From the NCBI RefSeq assembly GCF_019931755.1, contig NZ_CP082918.1, forward strand, positions 4,072,001-4,136,000: DNA of 64,000 nt. Direction: 5' to 3'. The stretch comes from Sutcliffiella horikoshii. Its GTDB lineage: Bacteria; Bacillota; Bacilli; Bacillales; Bacillaceae_I. Positions 28,648 to 38,438 of the stretch are shown here, one piece after another. A model generated the notes under the pieces. That model made no database searches. It had not been told where the DNA came from and saw only the letters and a list, made by a program, of their open reading frames with translations. Positions within the stretch are counted from its first letter, which is position 1. Every line of letters begins with the position of its first letter. The translations under genes were made by a program, and so were the position numbers.

Positions 28648-29853
28648 ATGGAAATTTTTTTGTACATTATAATCGGGGTCGGATTCATTTTTGGGTGGTT
28701 GGCACTGGATTTACACCTGGGGAGAAAGAAGCATTTAAAAGAATCCAAACGGTTGAAGTTTCCGAAAAGGCAGAGTGAGATTTTCCTCTACGCTGACGGG
28801 AACTTGCTGTATAAGGATTTGTTTCACGATATGCGCCACGCCACCAGCCACATTCATTCCCTCTTTTACATGGTACGTGACGATCACGCAAGCAAAGAAT
28901 TTCTGACCATTTTAAAAGATAAGGCAGATCAAGGGTTAGAGGTTCGGCTCCTTCTTGATTATTTTGGATCCTTTGATGTAAAAAAAGAAACAATGAAAGA
29001 ACTCGAGCAGCACGGCATTGAAGTGGAGGTTTATCATAAGCCCGCATTTCCATTCTTTTTTTTCAGCATCAATCAGCGGAATCACCGGAAAATCACGGTG
29101 ATTGACGGGAAGATCGGATACGTTGGTGGATTCAATATTGGAAAAGAATATTTGGGACAGGATCCCGAGTTTGGGGTTTGGCGAGACTACCATCTCAAGC
29201 TAGAGGGTGAAGGCGTGCAGGACCTTCAGTCACAGTTTATCCAGAACTGGGAGCAAGCCGGTGATTTTCCACCTGGCGAGTGGGGCGAAATGTATTATCC
29301 GGAATTGGTGAAAGGCCCCATCACGCACAAGCTGGTACCTACGAATGGCGGACATTTGACGGATACCTTTTTAAAGCTGATCCAAAAAGCAGAGAAGTCC
29401 ATCATCATCTGCACTCCTTATTTTATTCCGAGTGAGCCTTTGCACGAGGAACTACTCTCTGCTCTAGCACGCGGAGTGAAAGTTACTGTTCTTGTCCCCG
29501 CCAAGGCAGATCATCCGTTGGTGATGGACGCAGCATTTCCTTATTTTAAAACGATTATTGCTGCCGGTGCAGAAGTATATCGTTTTTATCTGGGATTTTA
29601 TCATGCAAAAGTCATGGTCATTGATGATCATACTTGTGATATTGGCACAGCTAATTTTGATAAACGCAGCTTGTTTTTAAACAATGAAATAAACTGTTTG
29701 ATTTTTGATAAGGAATTTGTGCACAATACGGTTCTAGAAATTCATAAAGACATTCATAACTCGGAAAAACTAACATTGGAGTTTATCGAAAAGCGTTCTT
29801 TGATGGCAAAAGGTCGAGAACAGCTTTCTAAAATTCTTGCTCCGCTGATGTAA
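28648..29853 (+). CDS. Cardiolipin synthase family protein
   Basis: Phospholipase D superfamily; makes cardiolipin from two phosphatidylglycerols at the membrane. 401 residues. One N-terminal membrane helix (FLYIIIGVGFIFGWLAL), then two HKD motifs: NHRKITVIDGKIGYVGGFN and YHAKVMVIDDHTCDIGTANF. Corresponds to YwjE of B. subtilis, next to fadF and uvsE as here. ATG at 28648 follows CGGGAGGGAATAGG; an ATG nine codons earlier has none. Confidence 0.92.
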   Translation: MEIFLYIIIGVGFIFGWLALDLHLGRKKHLKESKRLKFPKRQSEIFLYADGNLLYKDLFHDMRHATSHIHSLFYMVRDDHASKEFLTILKDKADQGLEVRLLLDYFGSFDVKKETMKELEQHGIEVEVYHKPAFPFFFFSINQRNHRKITVIDGKIGYVGGFNIGKEYLGQDPEFGVWRDYHLKLEGEGVQDLQSQFIQNWEQAGDFPPGEWGEMYYPELVKGPITHKLVPTNGGHLTDTFLKLIQKAEKSIIICTPYFIPSEPLHEELLSALARGVKVTVLVPAKADHPLVMDAAFPYFKTIIAAGAEVYRFYLGFYHAKVMVIDDHTCDIGTANFDKRSLFLNNEINCLIFDKEFVHNTVLEIHKDIHNSEKLTLEFIEKRSLMAKGREQLSKILAPLM

Positions 29854-29889
29854 GGGATTTTTATAATTTGTAAAAAAGGAGCCGGTTGC

Positions 29890-30843
29890 ATGAGGATTCG
29901 GTTTGGTTTTGTATCCCAATCATGGACGCTCTGGGAAGCCTCCCCTGCCAGAGCACTGACCTATACTCGTTATAAGCAGATGTCTGTCGATGAGGGAAGG
30001 GAAAAGTTGCTTTCGGTGACGCGGGAGAATTTAATGAACACGCTGCGGACAATCTACTTTTGCATCGCTCATGAAATTAAAGTATTCCGCTTCTCCTCCT
30101 CTATCGTTCCGCTTGCCACCCATCCGGATGTAAAGTGGGACTTTGTTAAGGAGTTTGGCGCTGAATTCAAGGAGATTGGGGATTTAGTGAAAAGGTATGG
30201 CATGCGTTCGAGTTTTCACCCCAATCAATTTACTTTGTTTACAAGTGATAAGCCACATATAACGGAGAATGCTGTGATTGATATGGTTTACCACTATGAC
30301 ATGTTGAAGGCGATGGGGCTGGAGGATCAGGGGACGATCAATATCCATGTTGGTGGTGCTTATGGGAACAAGGAGCTTGCGGTGGAGCGGTTCAGGGAAA
30401 ATATTGTTTCGTTGCCGGATGAGGTTCGGGCACGGATGACACTTGAGAACGATGATAAGACTTACACAACGGAGGAAACGTTGGTGTTGTGCGAGGAGCT
30501 TGGGATCCCGCTTGCGTTTGATTACCATCATGAGTACGCCAATCCAAGCTCTGTGTCATGGGAAGAGTTACTGCCACGTGTGTATGCGACGTGGAAGGAT
30601 ATCGGCATCATCCCCAAGATACATATCTCTTCTCCTATTTCAGAAAAGAAATTGCGCCACCATGCGGACTTTGTAGATCTGCAGTTTTTGATGGAGTTTT
30701 TAAAAGTGGTCGTCGGACTCGGTCAAGACGTTGACTTTATGGTGGAAGCGAAACGGAAAGATGAAGCCGCACTGCAACTGTGCGAAGACATCGCAAAAAT
30801 CCGGGGTGTGAAACGGATTAGTGGCGGCGCGGTGGAGTGGTGA
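29890..30843 (+). CDS. uvsE: UV damage endonuclease UvsE
   Basis: Nicks DNA 5' of UV photoproducts. 317 residues of a TIM-barrel metal enzyme. Conserved blocks: FRFSSSIVPLATHP, SFHPNQFTLF, INIHVGGAYGNKE, RMTLENDDKTYT, LAFDYHHEYAN and KIHISSPISEKKLRHHADFV, supplying the His/Glu/Asp metal ligands. AAAAAAGGAGCC precedes the ATG. Placed 36 bases after the cardiolipin synthase gene, probably co-transcribed. Confidence 0.95.
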   Translation: MRIRFGFVSQSWTLWEASPARALTYTRYKQMSVDEGREKLLSVTRENLMNTLRTIYFCIAHEIKVFRFSSSIVPLATHPDVKWDFVKEFGAEFKEIGDLVKRYGMRSSFHPNQFTLFTSDKPHITENAVIDMVYHYDMLKAMGLEDQGTINIHVGGAYGNKELAVERFRENIVSLPDEVRARMTLENDDKTYTTEETLVLCEELGIPLAFDYHHEYANPSSVSWEELLPRVYATWKDIGIIPKIHISSPISEKKLRHHADFVDLQFLMEFLKVVVGLGQDVDFMVEAKRKDEAALQLCEDIAKIRGVKRISGGAVEW

Positions 30844-30857
30844 AGTGATAAAGAAGT

Positions 30858-30912
30858 AAAGAGGGGTCTGACCCTCACCGCTCTAATGCGGTGAAGGATC
30901 AGCCCCCTCTTT
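30858..30912. terminator. Long-form GGGGTCTGAC palindrome, terminator-like (copy 5)
   Basis: AAAGAGGGGTCTGACCCTC, then an inner CACCGC/GCGGTG hairpin, then GATCAGCCCCCTCTTT. Arms end in A/T runs usable both by uvsE and by the opposing XapX gene. Confidence 0.8.
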
Positions 30913-30949
30913 ATGTTATTTCAATTAATGTTGCTTACATGTTTACATG

Positions 30950-31126
30950 TTAGTTGCTTGATTGAAAGATCGGTGCGACCCATGTAAAGAGGCGGTAGCC
31001 GAGGTAGATGCCGACGATTCCTACGATGCCGGAGAATACGGGTGGTGCTGGGATTGGCAGGCGGAACAGGGCAAAGAGGAACCCTACGACCATGCCTGTT
31101 GCTAGTGCTAATAAACTTTCTTTCAT
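30950..31126 (-). CDS. XapX domain (DUF1427) small membrane protein
   Basis: 58 residues: MKESLLALATGMVVGFLFAL, then FRLPIPAPPVFSGIVGIVG and YLGYRLF. Two membrane segments with the hallmark RLPIPAPP motif between them, which is diagnostic for the XapX family. AAGGGAG lies 11 bases before the ATG. It is single in the gap between uvsE and argS. Function unknown. Confidence 0.85.
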   Translation of the reverse strand: MKESLLALATGMVVGFLFALFRLPIPAPPVFSGIVGIVGIYLGYRLFTWVAPIFQSSN

Positions 31127-31175
31127 CGTTGAAAACTCCCTTGTTGTTTTTTTCTTATGTTGTTTATTTTGGCCA

Positions 31176-31216
31176 AAAGAAAGCTCTCTACTCTAATTTC
31201 TAGTAGAGAGCTTTTT
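31176..31216 (-). terminator. Terminator after argS
   Basis: Minus strand AAGCTCTCTACT, 8-base loop, AGTAGAGAGCTTTCTTTT; 5 bases beyond the argS stop. Confidence 0.9.
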
Positions 31217-31220
31217 GCTA

Positions 31221-32891
31221 TTACATTTTCTCTGGTGCAGAAACTCCGATAAGTTTTAATGCGTCCTGCAACGTAATTTGAACAGCTTTCATCAACCCAA
31301 GACGTGCTCTGGATTTTTCTTGGTTATCTGCATCAAGCACTTTTTCCGCGTTGTAGAAACTGTGCAGCGCAGATGCCAGTTCAAATGTGTAGTTCGTGAT
31401 ACGGTGAGGGATGCGTTTTTCTGCCGCTTCCGCTACCGCCAGTGGGTATTCACCAAGCTTTTTCAAAAGGTCGATCTCTTTTTCAGAGGAGATGTGCTCA
31501 AGCGCGAAGTTTCCTTCTAAGCTTAGGCCTTGCTCTTCTCCTTGGCGAAGCATGCTGCAAATACGAGCATGTGCGTATTGTGCATAGAAAACCGGGTTTT
31601 CGTTGGATTGGGATACTGCCAAGTCCATATCGAAATCCAGATGTGTATCACCTGAACGCATTGCGAAGAAGTAACGTACGGCATCCAAGCCTACTTCTTC
31701 CATCAAGTCGCGCATTGTTACTGCTTTACCTGTACGCTTGCTCATTTTCATTTTTTCGCCGTTTTGGAAAAGGTGGACAAGCTGGATGATTTCCACTTCC
31801 AGTGCGTCTTTTCCGTAACCAAGCGCTTCAATGGCAGCTTTCATACGAGGGATATAACCGTGGTGGTCAGCTCCCCAGATGTTGATTAGCTTGTCATGGC
31901 CGCGTTTCAGTTTATCTTGGTGGTACGCGATGTCAGGCGTCAGATATGTGTAAGAACCGTCATTTTTAATTAGGACACGGTTTTTGTCATCGCCGAATTC
32001 TGTAGAGCGGAACCAAGTTGCTCCCTCTTCTTCGTAGATGTGGCCCTGTTCGCGAAGGGTCGTTAGTGCCTCGTCGATTTTTCCGTTGTTGTACAGGGAA
32101 GTCTCGGAGTACCAAACGTCAAAGCGGACACGGAACTCTTCTAAGTCCTGTTGCAGTTTTTTCATTTCGTATTTTAAGCCGTATTCACGGAAAAAGCTGC
32201 GGCGGTCTTCTTCTGATTCGTTGACGAAACGGTCGCCAAACTCATCTGCGATTGCCTGGCCGATTCCGATGATGTCTTTACCATGGTAGCCGTCTTCCGG
32301 CATTTCTTTGTCTTGGCCAAGCGCTTGGAAATAGCGTGCCTCAACGGAAAGTGCCAGGTTGTTGATTTGGTTACCCGCGTCATTGATGTAATATTCACGT
32401 GTTACCTCATAGCCTGCCTTATCGAGTACATTACATAGGGAATCCCCCACTGCCGCACCACGGGCATGTCCTAGATGAAGGTCGCCTGTAGGGTTTGCGG
32501 AAACAAACTCGACATTGATTTTTTCCCCGTTACCAACGTTGGAACGTCCGTAATCGGAACCTGCTTTAAGGATTGTCGGAATTAAGTCTGTAAGATAAGT
32601 GTTGTCCATGTAAAAGTTGATGAATCCAGGACCAGCGATATCGATTTTTTCGATGGATGCTTTCGATTGATCAAAATTTTTCACGATTTCTTCGGCAATC
32701 ATGCGAGGTGCTTTTTTCGCTATGCGTGCAAGCTGCATCGCCATGTTTGTGGAATAGTCCCCGTTCGCTTTATCCTTTGGTGTTTCTAAGACAACGGCTG
32801 GAATTTGCTCCTCTGTTGCCAAGCCTGCTTTAAGAACGGAAGCTTTGATCTCTTCTTTCAGGCGTTCTTGTACTTGTTCTACTATATTCAT
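31221..32891 (-). CDS. argS: Arginyl-tRNA synthetase
   Basis: Class Ia synthetase charging tRNA-Arg. 556 residues. N-terminal Add1 domain, HIGH-type motif [19 protein letters not shown]-type loop [12 protein letters not shown], and a C-terminal DALR anticodon domain ending APEKM. The ATG overlaps the stop of the preceding DUF1934 gene by 4 bases; GAGGAGGAACAGG supports it. Confidence 0.97.
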   Translation of the reverse strand: MNIVEQVQERLKEEIKASVLKAGLATEEQIPAVVLETPKDKANGDYSTNMAMQLARIAKKAPRMIAEEIVKNFDQSKASIEKIDIAGPGFINFYMDNTYLTDLIPTILKAGSDYGRSNVGNGEKINVEFVSANPTGDLHLGHARGAAVGDSLCNVLDKAGYEVTREYYINDAGNQINNLALSVEARYFQALGQDKEMPEDGYHGKDIIGIGQAIADEFGDRFVNESEEDRRSFFREYGLKYEMKKLQQDLEEFRVRFDVWYSETSLYNNGKIDEALTTLREQGHIYEEEGATWFRSTEFGDDKNRVLIKNDGSYTYLTPDIAYHQDKLKRGHDKLINIWGADHHGYIPRMKAAIEALGYGKDALEVEIIQLVHLFQNGEKMKMSKRTGKAVTMRDLMEEVGLDAVRYFFAMRSGDTHLDFDMDLAVSQSNENPVFYAQYAHARICSMLRQGEEQGLSLEGNFALEHISSEKEIDLLKKLGEYPLAVAEAAEKRIPHRITNYTFELASALHSFYNAEKVLDADNQEKSRARLGLMKAVQITLQDALKLIGVSAPEKM

Positions 32892-33343
32892 CTTGCCTGT
32901 TCCTCCTCGTAGTTGATTGTTATCAAGTATTGACCGGTTATTTGATCTTGAACCTTCAATTTATAGTCAAGCTGCAAACAGCCTCGCTTCTTATCTGGAT
33001 CCTTCATCATGACCACTTTTTCGGTTTCCGTTTCGAACTCAAACCTTGCCCCACCACCCTGGTAGCTACCGTCTGTCGTTTCACCCGCACGGAAGGATTG
33101 CAGCATATTGATGTCACCTGAACGCTTCAGACGTACTTCTTTGTCCGTAATTTTATAAAAACAATCAACCTTCTCCTTGCCTTCGAGCTCTTCTGAGAAG
33201 ACGATGTATTCTGATTCACCTTTTATGTAGTATTGACCATCTGCTCCAAACACAACAAATTCTCTGTCATTATCCGCATTAATTATTTCCGACTGGAACG
33301 TCACCTTTATCGGCTTCTTTAAGTGATTTTGATTGTCTGCCAT
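32888..33343 (-). CDS. ywiB: DUF1934 family beta-barrel protein (YwiB)
   Basis: 151 residues from [16 protein letters not shown]. Beta-rich, lipocalin-like family of unknown function, with [13 protein letters not shown] and the C-terminal strand pair [11 protein letters not shown]. Always next to argS in Bacillus; here the two overlap at ATGA, so co-translation is likely. The ATG four codons upstream overlaps the AAAGGATG ribosome site and is rejected. Confidence 0.88.
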   Translation of the reverse strand: MADNQNHLKKPIKVTFQSEIINADNDREFVVFGADGQYYIKGESEYIVFSEELEGKEKVDCFYKITDKEVRLKRSGDINMLQSFRAGETTDGSYQGGGARFEFETETEKVVMMKDPDKKRGCLQLDYKLKVQDQITGQYLITINYEEEQAR

Positions 33344-33407
33344 CTGGCCCCACATCCTTTTATCTTTAACGCTTCCTGTTTCGCGTCGATTTTTCTATAA
33401 CCTTCAT

Positions 33408-33437
33408 AGTATAAAACAAGTAGGGTGTGTAGTTCAA
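33408..33437 (-). promoter_or_regulatory. Promoter of ywiB-argS
   Basis: Minus strand TTGAAC (33437-33432), 18-base spacer, TATACT (33413-33408), about 65 bases before ywiB. Confidence 0.6.
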
Positions 33438-33564
33438 TAGAGGATGTTGGGAGGTTTGGGTAAATTGGTGGTTTTTTGTGGGAGTGGGGTTGATTGGGAT
33501 TGGGAATTTAGGTTCTATTGGACGCTAGGGTGGTCTTTGATGGCAGTTCGGTAGAATAGAAGCG

Positions 33565-33775
33565 TTCTATTAGACAGTTTGTGTGAGTTTCCTTGGTCTT
33601 CGGGCGTATAGAACCGTTCTATTAGACTTTTCAGCAAGATTTCTTGAGCCTTCGGGCGTATAGAGGTCTTCTATTAGACTTTTCGTACAAGTTTCCTTGG
33701 CCTTCGGGCGTATAGAGACGTTCTATTAGACTTTTCAGCGGGATTCCCACTGCCTTCGGGCAAATAAAATCCATT
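33565..33775 (+). repeat. 52-bp degenerate tandem array
   Basis: TTCTATTAGAC begins at 33565, 33617, 33669 and 33721: an exact 52-base step four times. Each unit also holds CCTTCGGGC and GTATAGA. No coding frame is supported. It fills the gap between the ywiB promoter and the end of speB. Confidence 0.92.
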
Positions 33776-33846
33776 TTTATACAAAAAAGCCCCGTCCCCC
33801 AAGCACTTTCACAAGTACTTAGAAAACAGAGCTACATTTTAATAGC

Positions 33847-34719
33847 TTATTTTACCCAACCTAAAATCATTTCACGGATTAGCTTGCTCGCTGTGTTGGC
33901 AGTCTGCTCAGAAGTGTCATAGATTGGTGCCACTTCTACAAGATCGGCCCCAACCACGTTCACATCGGAACCTGCGATGGCATGTATGGATGCAAGTAGC
34001 TCACGGGATGTGATGCCGCCACAATCTACTGTTCCTGTGCCTGGTGCATGTGCAGGGTCAAGGACGTCAATGTCGATTGTTACGTATACAGGACGGCCTG
34101 CAAGTGTCGGAAGGATTTCTTTTAACGGCTCAAGCACTTCGAATTTGGAGATGTGCATGCCGACTTCCTTCGCCCATTGGAACTCTTCCTTCATGCCGGA
34201 ACGGATTCCGAATGAGTACACATTCGTCGGGCCTATCAGGTTTGCTGCTTTCTTAATCGGTGTGGAGTGGGAAAGCGGCTCGCCTTCGTAATCGTCACGA
34301 AGGTCTGTGTGTGCGTCCATGTGGATGATGGCAAGGTCCGGATACTTTTTGTACATTGCCTTGATGACAGGCCATGATACAAGATGCTCCCCACCCATAC
34401 CAAGTGGGAATTTTTCCTTTTCTAAAAGTCCGTCAATGTATTCTTCAATTATTTCGATGCTTTTTTGCGGGTTACCGAATGGCAATGGGATGTCGCCTGC
34501 ATCAAAGTATTTTACTTCTTCTAGCTCGCGGTCAAGATACGGGCTGTATTCTTCCAGTCCAATGGATACTTCGCGGATACGGGACGGGCCGAAGCGGGAT
34601 CCTGGACGGTAGCTTACTGTCCAGTCCATTGGCATGCCATAAATTACTGCCTGGCTATCATCAAAGCTCGGGTGGCTTTTAATAAACACGTTGCCTGAAT
34701 ATGCTTCATCAAAACGCAT
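33847..34719 (-). CDS. speB: Agmatinase
   Basis: Hydrolyses agmatine to putrescine and urea; binuclear manganese enzyme of the ureohydrolase family. 290 residues. Metal ligands: GGEHLVSW, IIHMDAHTDLRDDYEG and VTIDIDVLDPAHAPGTG. Supplies putrescine to SpeE encoded upstream. ATG at 34719 has GGAGG 9 bases before; upstream codons do not. An inserted palindrome separates it from speE. Confidence 0.95.
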   Translation of the reverse strand: MRFDEAYSGNVFIKSHPSFDDSQAVIYGMPMDWTVSYRPGSRFGPSRIREVSIGLEEYSPYLDRELEEVKYFDAGDIPLPFGNPQKSIEIIEEYIDGLLEKEKFPLGMGGEHLVSWPVIKAMYKKYPDLAIIHMDAHTDLRDDYEGEPLSHSTPIKKAANLIGPTNVYSFGIRSGMKEEFQWAKEVGMHISKFEVLEPLKEILPTLAGRPVYVTIDIDVLDPAHAPGTGTVDCGGITSRELLASIHAIAGSDVNVVGADLVEVAPIYDTSEQTANTASKLIREMILGWVK

Positions 34720-34739
34720 GGGTGGTTTCCTCCTTGAAT

Positions 34740-34792
34740 GAAGGGGTCTGACCACTTAGCGCTTTAAAGCGCTGAGGGTCAGACCCCTCTTT
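34740..34792. terminator. Long-form GGGGTCTGAC palindrome (copy 6) between speE and speB
   Basis: AAGGGGTCTGACCACTTAGCGC / GCGCTGAGGGTCAGACCCCTCTTT: arms of more than 15 bases with an inner AGCGCTTTAAAGCGCT hairpin. Placed between two genes that form an operon in B. subtilis; it could reduce read-through into speB. Confidence 0.8.
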
Positions 34793-34806
34793 AGTTCTTT
34801 ATCTCT

Positions 34807-35634
34807 TTACTTCACTAAATCCGCTACGAATTTAGGCAGGGCGAATGCTGCTTTGTGCAGTTCTTTTGTGTAGTATTTTGTGTCGATTTCGTGGAAGCGG
34901 TCTTCGCTTACTTCCAGTGGGTCGTGTTTTTTGGATCCGATTGTGAATGTCCACATGCCGCTTGGGTATGTTGGGATGTTTGCGATGTACAGGCGTGTAA
35001 TCGGGAAGATTTCACGTACGTCGCGTTGTACATTTGTGATCAACTCAGGTGTGAACCATGGGTTGTCCGTTTGTGCTACGAATACGCCGTCTTCTTTTAA
35101 CGCTTTGGAGATTCCTGCGTAGAAACCTTTTGTGAACAGGTTTACAGCTGGTCCAACGGGCTCCGTGGAGTCTACCATGATGACGTCATATACGTTTTCG
35201 CTTTCTGCAATGTGCATGAAGCCGTCGCCGACTTTTACTTCTACGCGCTCGTTTTCAAGTTCTCCTGCAATTTCAGGAAGGTACTTTTTAGAGTACTCGA
35301 TTACTTTTCCGTCGATTTCAACAAGTGTCGCTTTTTTCACGCTTGGGTGCTTCAGGACTTCACGGATAACTCCGCCGTCTCCTCCGCCTACTACCAACAC
35401 ATTTTCAGGGTTAGGATGCGTGAACAATGGCACGTGTGCCACCATTTCGTGATAAACGAACTCGTCCTTTTGTGTTGTCATGACCATTCCGTCCAAAATA
35501 AGCATGTTGCCGAACTCTTCTGTTTCTACCATATCAAGCTTTTGGAATTCCGTCTGCTCTGTATGTAAAGTGCGTTTGATTTTCGCTGTGATTCCGAAGT
35601 TTTTTGTTTGATATTCTGTGTACCATAATTCCAT
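34807..35634 (-). CDS. speE: Spermidine synthase
   Basis: Transfers aminopropyl from decarboxylated SAM to putrescine. 275 residues. Motifs: [37 protein letters not shown] (nucleotide loop) and [13 protein letters not shown] with the catalytic Asp. The start [14 protein letters not shown] matches B. subtilis SpeE (MSELWYTEKQTKNFG), so the second ATG is used although the ribosome site GAAGGGA is then 12-13 bases away. Confidence 0.95.
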   Translation of the reverse strand: MELWYTEYQTKNFGITAKIKRTLHTEQTEFQKLDMVETEEFGNMLILDGMVMTTQKDEFVYHEMVAHVPLFTHPNPENVLVVGGGDGGVIREVLKHPSVKKATLVEIDGKVIEYSKKYLPEIAGELENERVEVKVGDGFMHIAESENVYDVIMVDSTEPVGPAVNLFTKGFYAGISKALKEDGVFVAQTDNPWFTPELITNVQRDVREIFPITRLYIANIPTYPSGMWTFTIGSKKHDPLEVSEDRFHEIDTKYYTKELHKAAFALPKFVADLVK

Positions 35635-35821
35635 TTTGTACAACATTCCCTTCTCACTTTAAATTTACTATCTATCTTGCGGCCATAAGCGTTAGTTTCT
35701 ATCGTTAAATGCTCGTTTTTATCGTTCCCTATCGATGAAAAATGAAACATTGATTTCTCGGGATTTCTTGCTTCTGCGGCCAACGAACAACCACTTCCAC
35801 TTTTCTAATCACCAAGAAAAA

Positions 35822-35849
35822 AGTATAGATGAATCTAGCAAAAATTCAA
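35822..35849 (-). promoter_or_regulatory. Promoter of speE
   Basis: Minus strand TTGAAT (35849-35844), 16-base spacer, TATACT (35827-35822). The gap 35635-36023 otherwise shows only a weak run of ATCGTT motifs near 35700; no gene is seen. Confidence 0.6.
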
Positions 35850-36023
35850 GTAAAAAATTTATTTTTCTGCAAATGTTTAAAAAGGTTCAAAGAATTTCAT
35901 ACTAGGAAATAAAACCATTTTTTATATAGGGAGATTTCTGTTCGTTAAAACGGTTGACTTACTTCCACAGCACTAAGAAAAAATTCATTAGATAGAGGTC
36001 ATAGATAAAGGGGGTTTGAGAAA

Positions 36024-38096
36024 ATGGAATTAATCACAAACGACCGGTTTCAACAGGTTATAAAATATATTCGTGCGATGTTTTTTATCGGAATCATCCT
36101 ATCAATCTCTTTCTTTCTTTTAGTTGGCGGAGTGTGGATTTATGCGAAGTCCAAGGGTGCTCCCCCCCTTTCTGTCACGCAGTCATCGATTTTCTACAGC
36201 AAGGATGGTTCCATCATCGGGGAGGCTCATAGTGGCGAGAAGCGGTACTGGGTCGGCCTTGAGGATATCTCCCCTTATTTAGTTGATGCGACGGTGGCGG
36301 TGGAAGACAGACGTTTTTTCACCCATCACGGGTTTGATCCGAAGCGAATCGGTGGTGCCATCCTAGCCGACATCAAGGCCCGGGCAAAAGTGCAAGGAGC
36401 GAGTACCATTTCCCAGCAGTACGCGCGTAACCTTTTTCTTGTTCACGATAAAACGTGGAAACGAAAGTGGGATGAAGCTCTTTATACCATCAGGATCGAG
36501 GCTAATTACTCCAAGGAAGAGATTCTCGAAGGCTATTTGAATACGATCTACTATGGTCATGGCGCTTATGGAATTGAATCGGCGTCCTATTATTATTTTA
36601 ACAAGCCAGCAAAAGACCTGACATTAGCGGAAGCCAGCATGCTTGCGGGCATTCCGAAAGGTCCGAGCGTCTTTTCGCCCTATACAGATAGCGACCGGGC
36701 ACGCCAAAGGCAAGAGATTGTCCTCCATTCGATGGTGGAAAACGGCTCCCTTACCAAAAAAGAAGCGGATGAAGCGCTCGCTCAACCGCTGACATACGGA
36801 AACCGTGAGCATCTGCCGAAAGAGTTCATGGCGCCATATTTCCAAGATGCCGTACGGGCGGAGATCAGAAATGTTTTGGGTCTGCAGGAAGAGTTAGAAA
36901 TGGGCGGGCTTCACATTTACACCACCCTGGATCCTACTCTCCAGGCCATTGCGGAAGAAGAAGTCGAGAAGACTTTTGATCCAGCATCTGATATGCAAGT
37001 CGGATTCGTCTCGATGGATCCGAAAACAGGACGAGTGCTTGCGCTTGTCGGTGGAAGAGATTATGAAGAAAGCTCATACAACCGGGTCACGCAGGCGGAA
37101 AGGCAGCCAGGTTCGACTTTTAAGCCGTTGTTATATTACCGTGCGCTTGAGCAGGGATTCACGCCATCCACCGGTTTCCGCAGTGAAGTGACCACCTTCC
37201 AAGTGGATAACGGACGGTCGACATACACGCCGCACAACTTCAACAACTACTATGCCAATGATGTATTGACGATGATGCAGGCCTTGCCATTATCCGATAA
37301 CGTGTATGCGGTTAAAACACATCTGCTGCTTGGTGAAGAAGAATTGACCAAACAGGCTAAAAAGCTTGGTATTCATTCACAGATTGAAGATGTCCCTTCT
37401 CTTGCACTTGGCACGTCCCCTGTTCGAGTAATCGACATGGCCAATGCCTACAGTGTTTTTGCAAATGGAGGTAAAGAAGTGAAGCCTGTTTTTATTGAAA
37501 AAGTAGTGAACTATCGTGGAGAAGTTCTTTTTGAGCGGGAAAAAGAAACGAAGCAACTATTGGATCCTGATGTAACATTTGTCCTGAATCATATGATGAC
37601 GGGAATGTTTGACCCGGCGTTAAACGGCTATATGGCCGTAACCGGGAATGCTATTCTCGACAAACTGACAAGGCCTTATGCCGGAAAGTCTGGATCCACC
37701 GAAACGGACAGCTGGATGATTGGATATACGCCGCAATTAGTGAGTGCAGTCTGGACAGGCTATGACCGGGATCAATCGATTACACTCTGGGCGGAAAAGC
37801 ACTATGCGAAAAATTTATGGGCAGGATTCATGGAGCGCGCGCTCGACAATAAATCGGTTGTGGCATTTGCACCAACAGAAGGAGTTGTCGGGGTGCAGGT
37901 CAACCCGCAAAGCGGTCTTCTGGCCACAAGCGACTGCCCGGTCTCGAGGCTGAGCTATTATATTAAAGGAACCGAACCAACCGAATACTGCATGGCGCAT
38001 CTAGAAGACGTAAAAGAGGAAGAAGCAATCCCTGAGGAACAGCCAAAAGAAGAAGAAAACAAAAAATGGTGGAAACGATTTGTTCCTTGGATGTGA
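36024..38096 (+). CDS. pbpG: Class A penicillin-binding protein (PbpG-like)
   Basis: Bifunctional peptidoglycan polymerase and crosslinker. 690 residues. Membrane anchor at 17-40, glycosyltransferase domain with the catalytic Glu in VAVEDRRFF (E94) and GASTISQQYARNLFL, then a transpeptidase domain with SxxK in QPGSTFKPL, SxN as SDN, and KSGST. In B. subtilis the gene at this place (ywhE/pbpG) acts in spores under sigma-F. No clear sigma-F match was found here. Ribosome site AAAGGGGG. Confidence 0.93.
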   Translation: MELITNDRFQQVIKYIRAMFFIGIILSISFFLLVGGVWIYAKSKGAPPLSVTQSSIFYSKDGSIIGEAHSGEKRYWVGLEDISPYLVDATVAVEDRRFFTHHGFDPKRIGGAILADIKARAKVQGASTISQQYARNLFLVHDKTWKRKWDEALYTIRIEANYSKEEILEGYLNTIYYGHGAYGIESASYYYFNKPAKDLTLAEASMLAGIPKGPSVFSPYTDSDRARQRQEIVLHSMVENGSLTKKEADEALAQPLTYGNREHLPKEFMAPYFQDAVRAEIRNVLGLQEELEMGGLHIYTTLDPTLQAIAEEEVEKTFDPASDMQVGFVSMDPKTGRVLALVGGRDYEESSYNRVTQAERQPGSTFKPLLYYRALEQGFTPSTGFRSEVTTFQVDNGRSTYTPHNFNNYYANDVLTMMQALPLSDNVYAVKTHLLLGEEELTKQAKKLGIHSQIEDVPSLALGTSPVRVIDMANAYSVFANGGKEVKPVFIEKVVNYRGEVLFEREKETKQLLDPDVTFVLNHMMTGMFDPALNGYMAVTGNAILDKLTRPYAGKSGSTETDSWMIGYTPQLVSAVWTGYDRDQSITLWAEKHYAKNLWAGFMERALDNKSVVAFAPTEGVVGVQVNPQSGLLATSDCPVSRLSYYIKGTEPTEYCMAHLEDVKEEEAIPEEQPKEEENKKWWKRFVPWM

Positions 38097-38114
38097 TGTT
38101 TATGTAACACCGCT

Positions 38115-38236
38115 GTTGATTTCCGCAAAACGGCTTCGCTTTCCGCGGGGCGACCTTGAGCCTCCTCACTTCGTTGCGGGGTCTCAACAATGTCGCTACT
38201 CCCCCGCAGGAGTCTTCGCCTTTTGCTCCAATCAAC
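38115..38236 (+). repeat. Structured 122-bp dispersed element, copy 3
   Basis: CTGTTGATT to AATCAACAG, with GCGGGG/CCCCCGC and CTTGAGCCTCCTCACTTCG/TCTCAA inner blocks. Same length as copy 1. Follows pbpG by 18 bases. Confidence 0.88.
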
Positions 38237-38276
38237 AGCTATGAGCCTCAAAGGACAAATAGTATCCTAAAAAAGT

Positions 38277-38308
38277 TAAAACCCCCGGGATGTCTCCCGG
38301 GGGTTTTA
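38277..38308. terminator. Bidirectional terminator between pbpG and ywhD
   Basis: AAACCCCCGGGA and TCCCGGGGGTTTT with a 5-base loop. Confidence 0.92.
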
Positions 38309-38438
38309 GGTGTCCTAGCTTTCCATGTGTTCTACACATGTGAGTTAATTTTACTTTTTTTGTCGTAATAACTCAAGTGGGTAGAGTCGAACATTCAAAA
38401 AAATGTCACATCTTTATTTTCGATAACCTCTTGACAAA

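Noticed and set aside
33565..33775. CRISPR array
   Set aside because: Units are adjacent and degenerate throughout, without constant repeats separated by unique spacers, and no cas genes are present. The same holds for the arrays at 13523, 40688 and 56342.
35674..35740. Fifth tandem array of ATCGTT units
   Set aside because: Spacing is irregular (27, 20, 10) and only two units are clear.
35881..36023. Sigma-F promoter of pbpG
   Set aside because: Best candidate has mismatches in both elements; not convincing.
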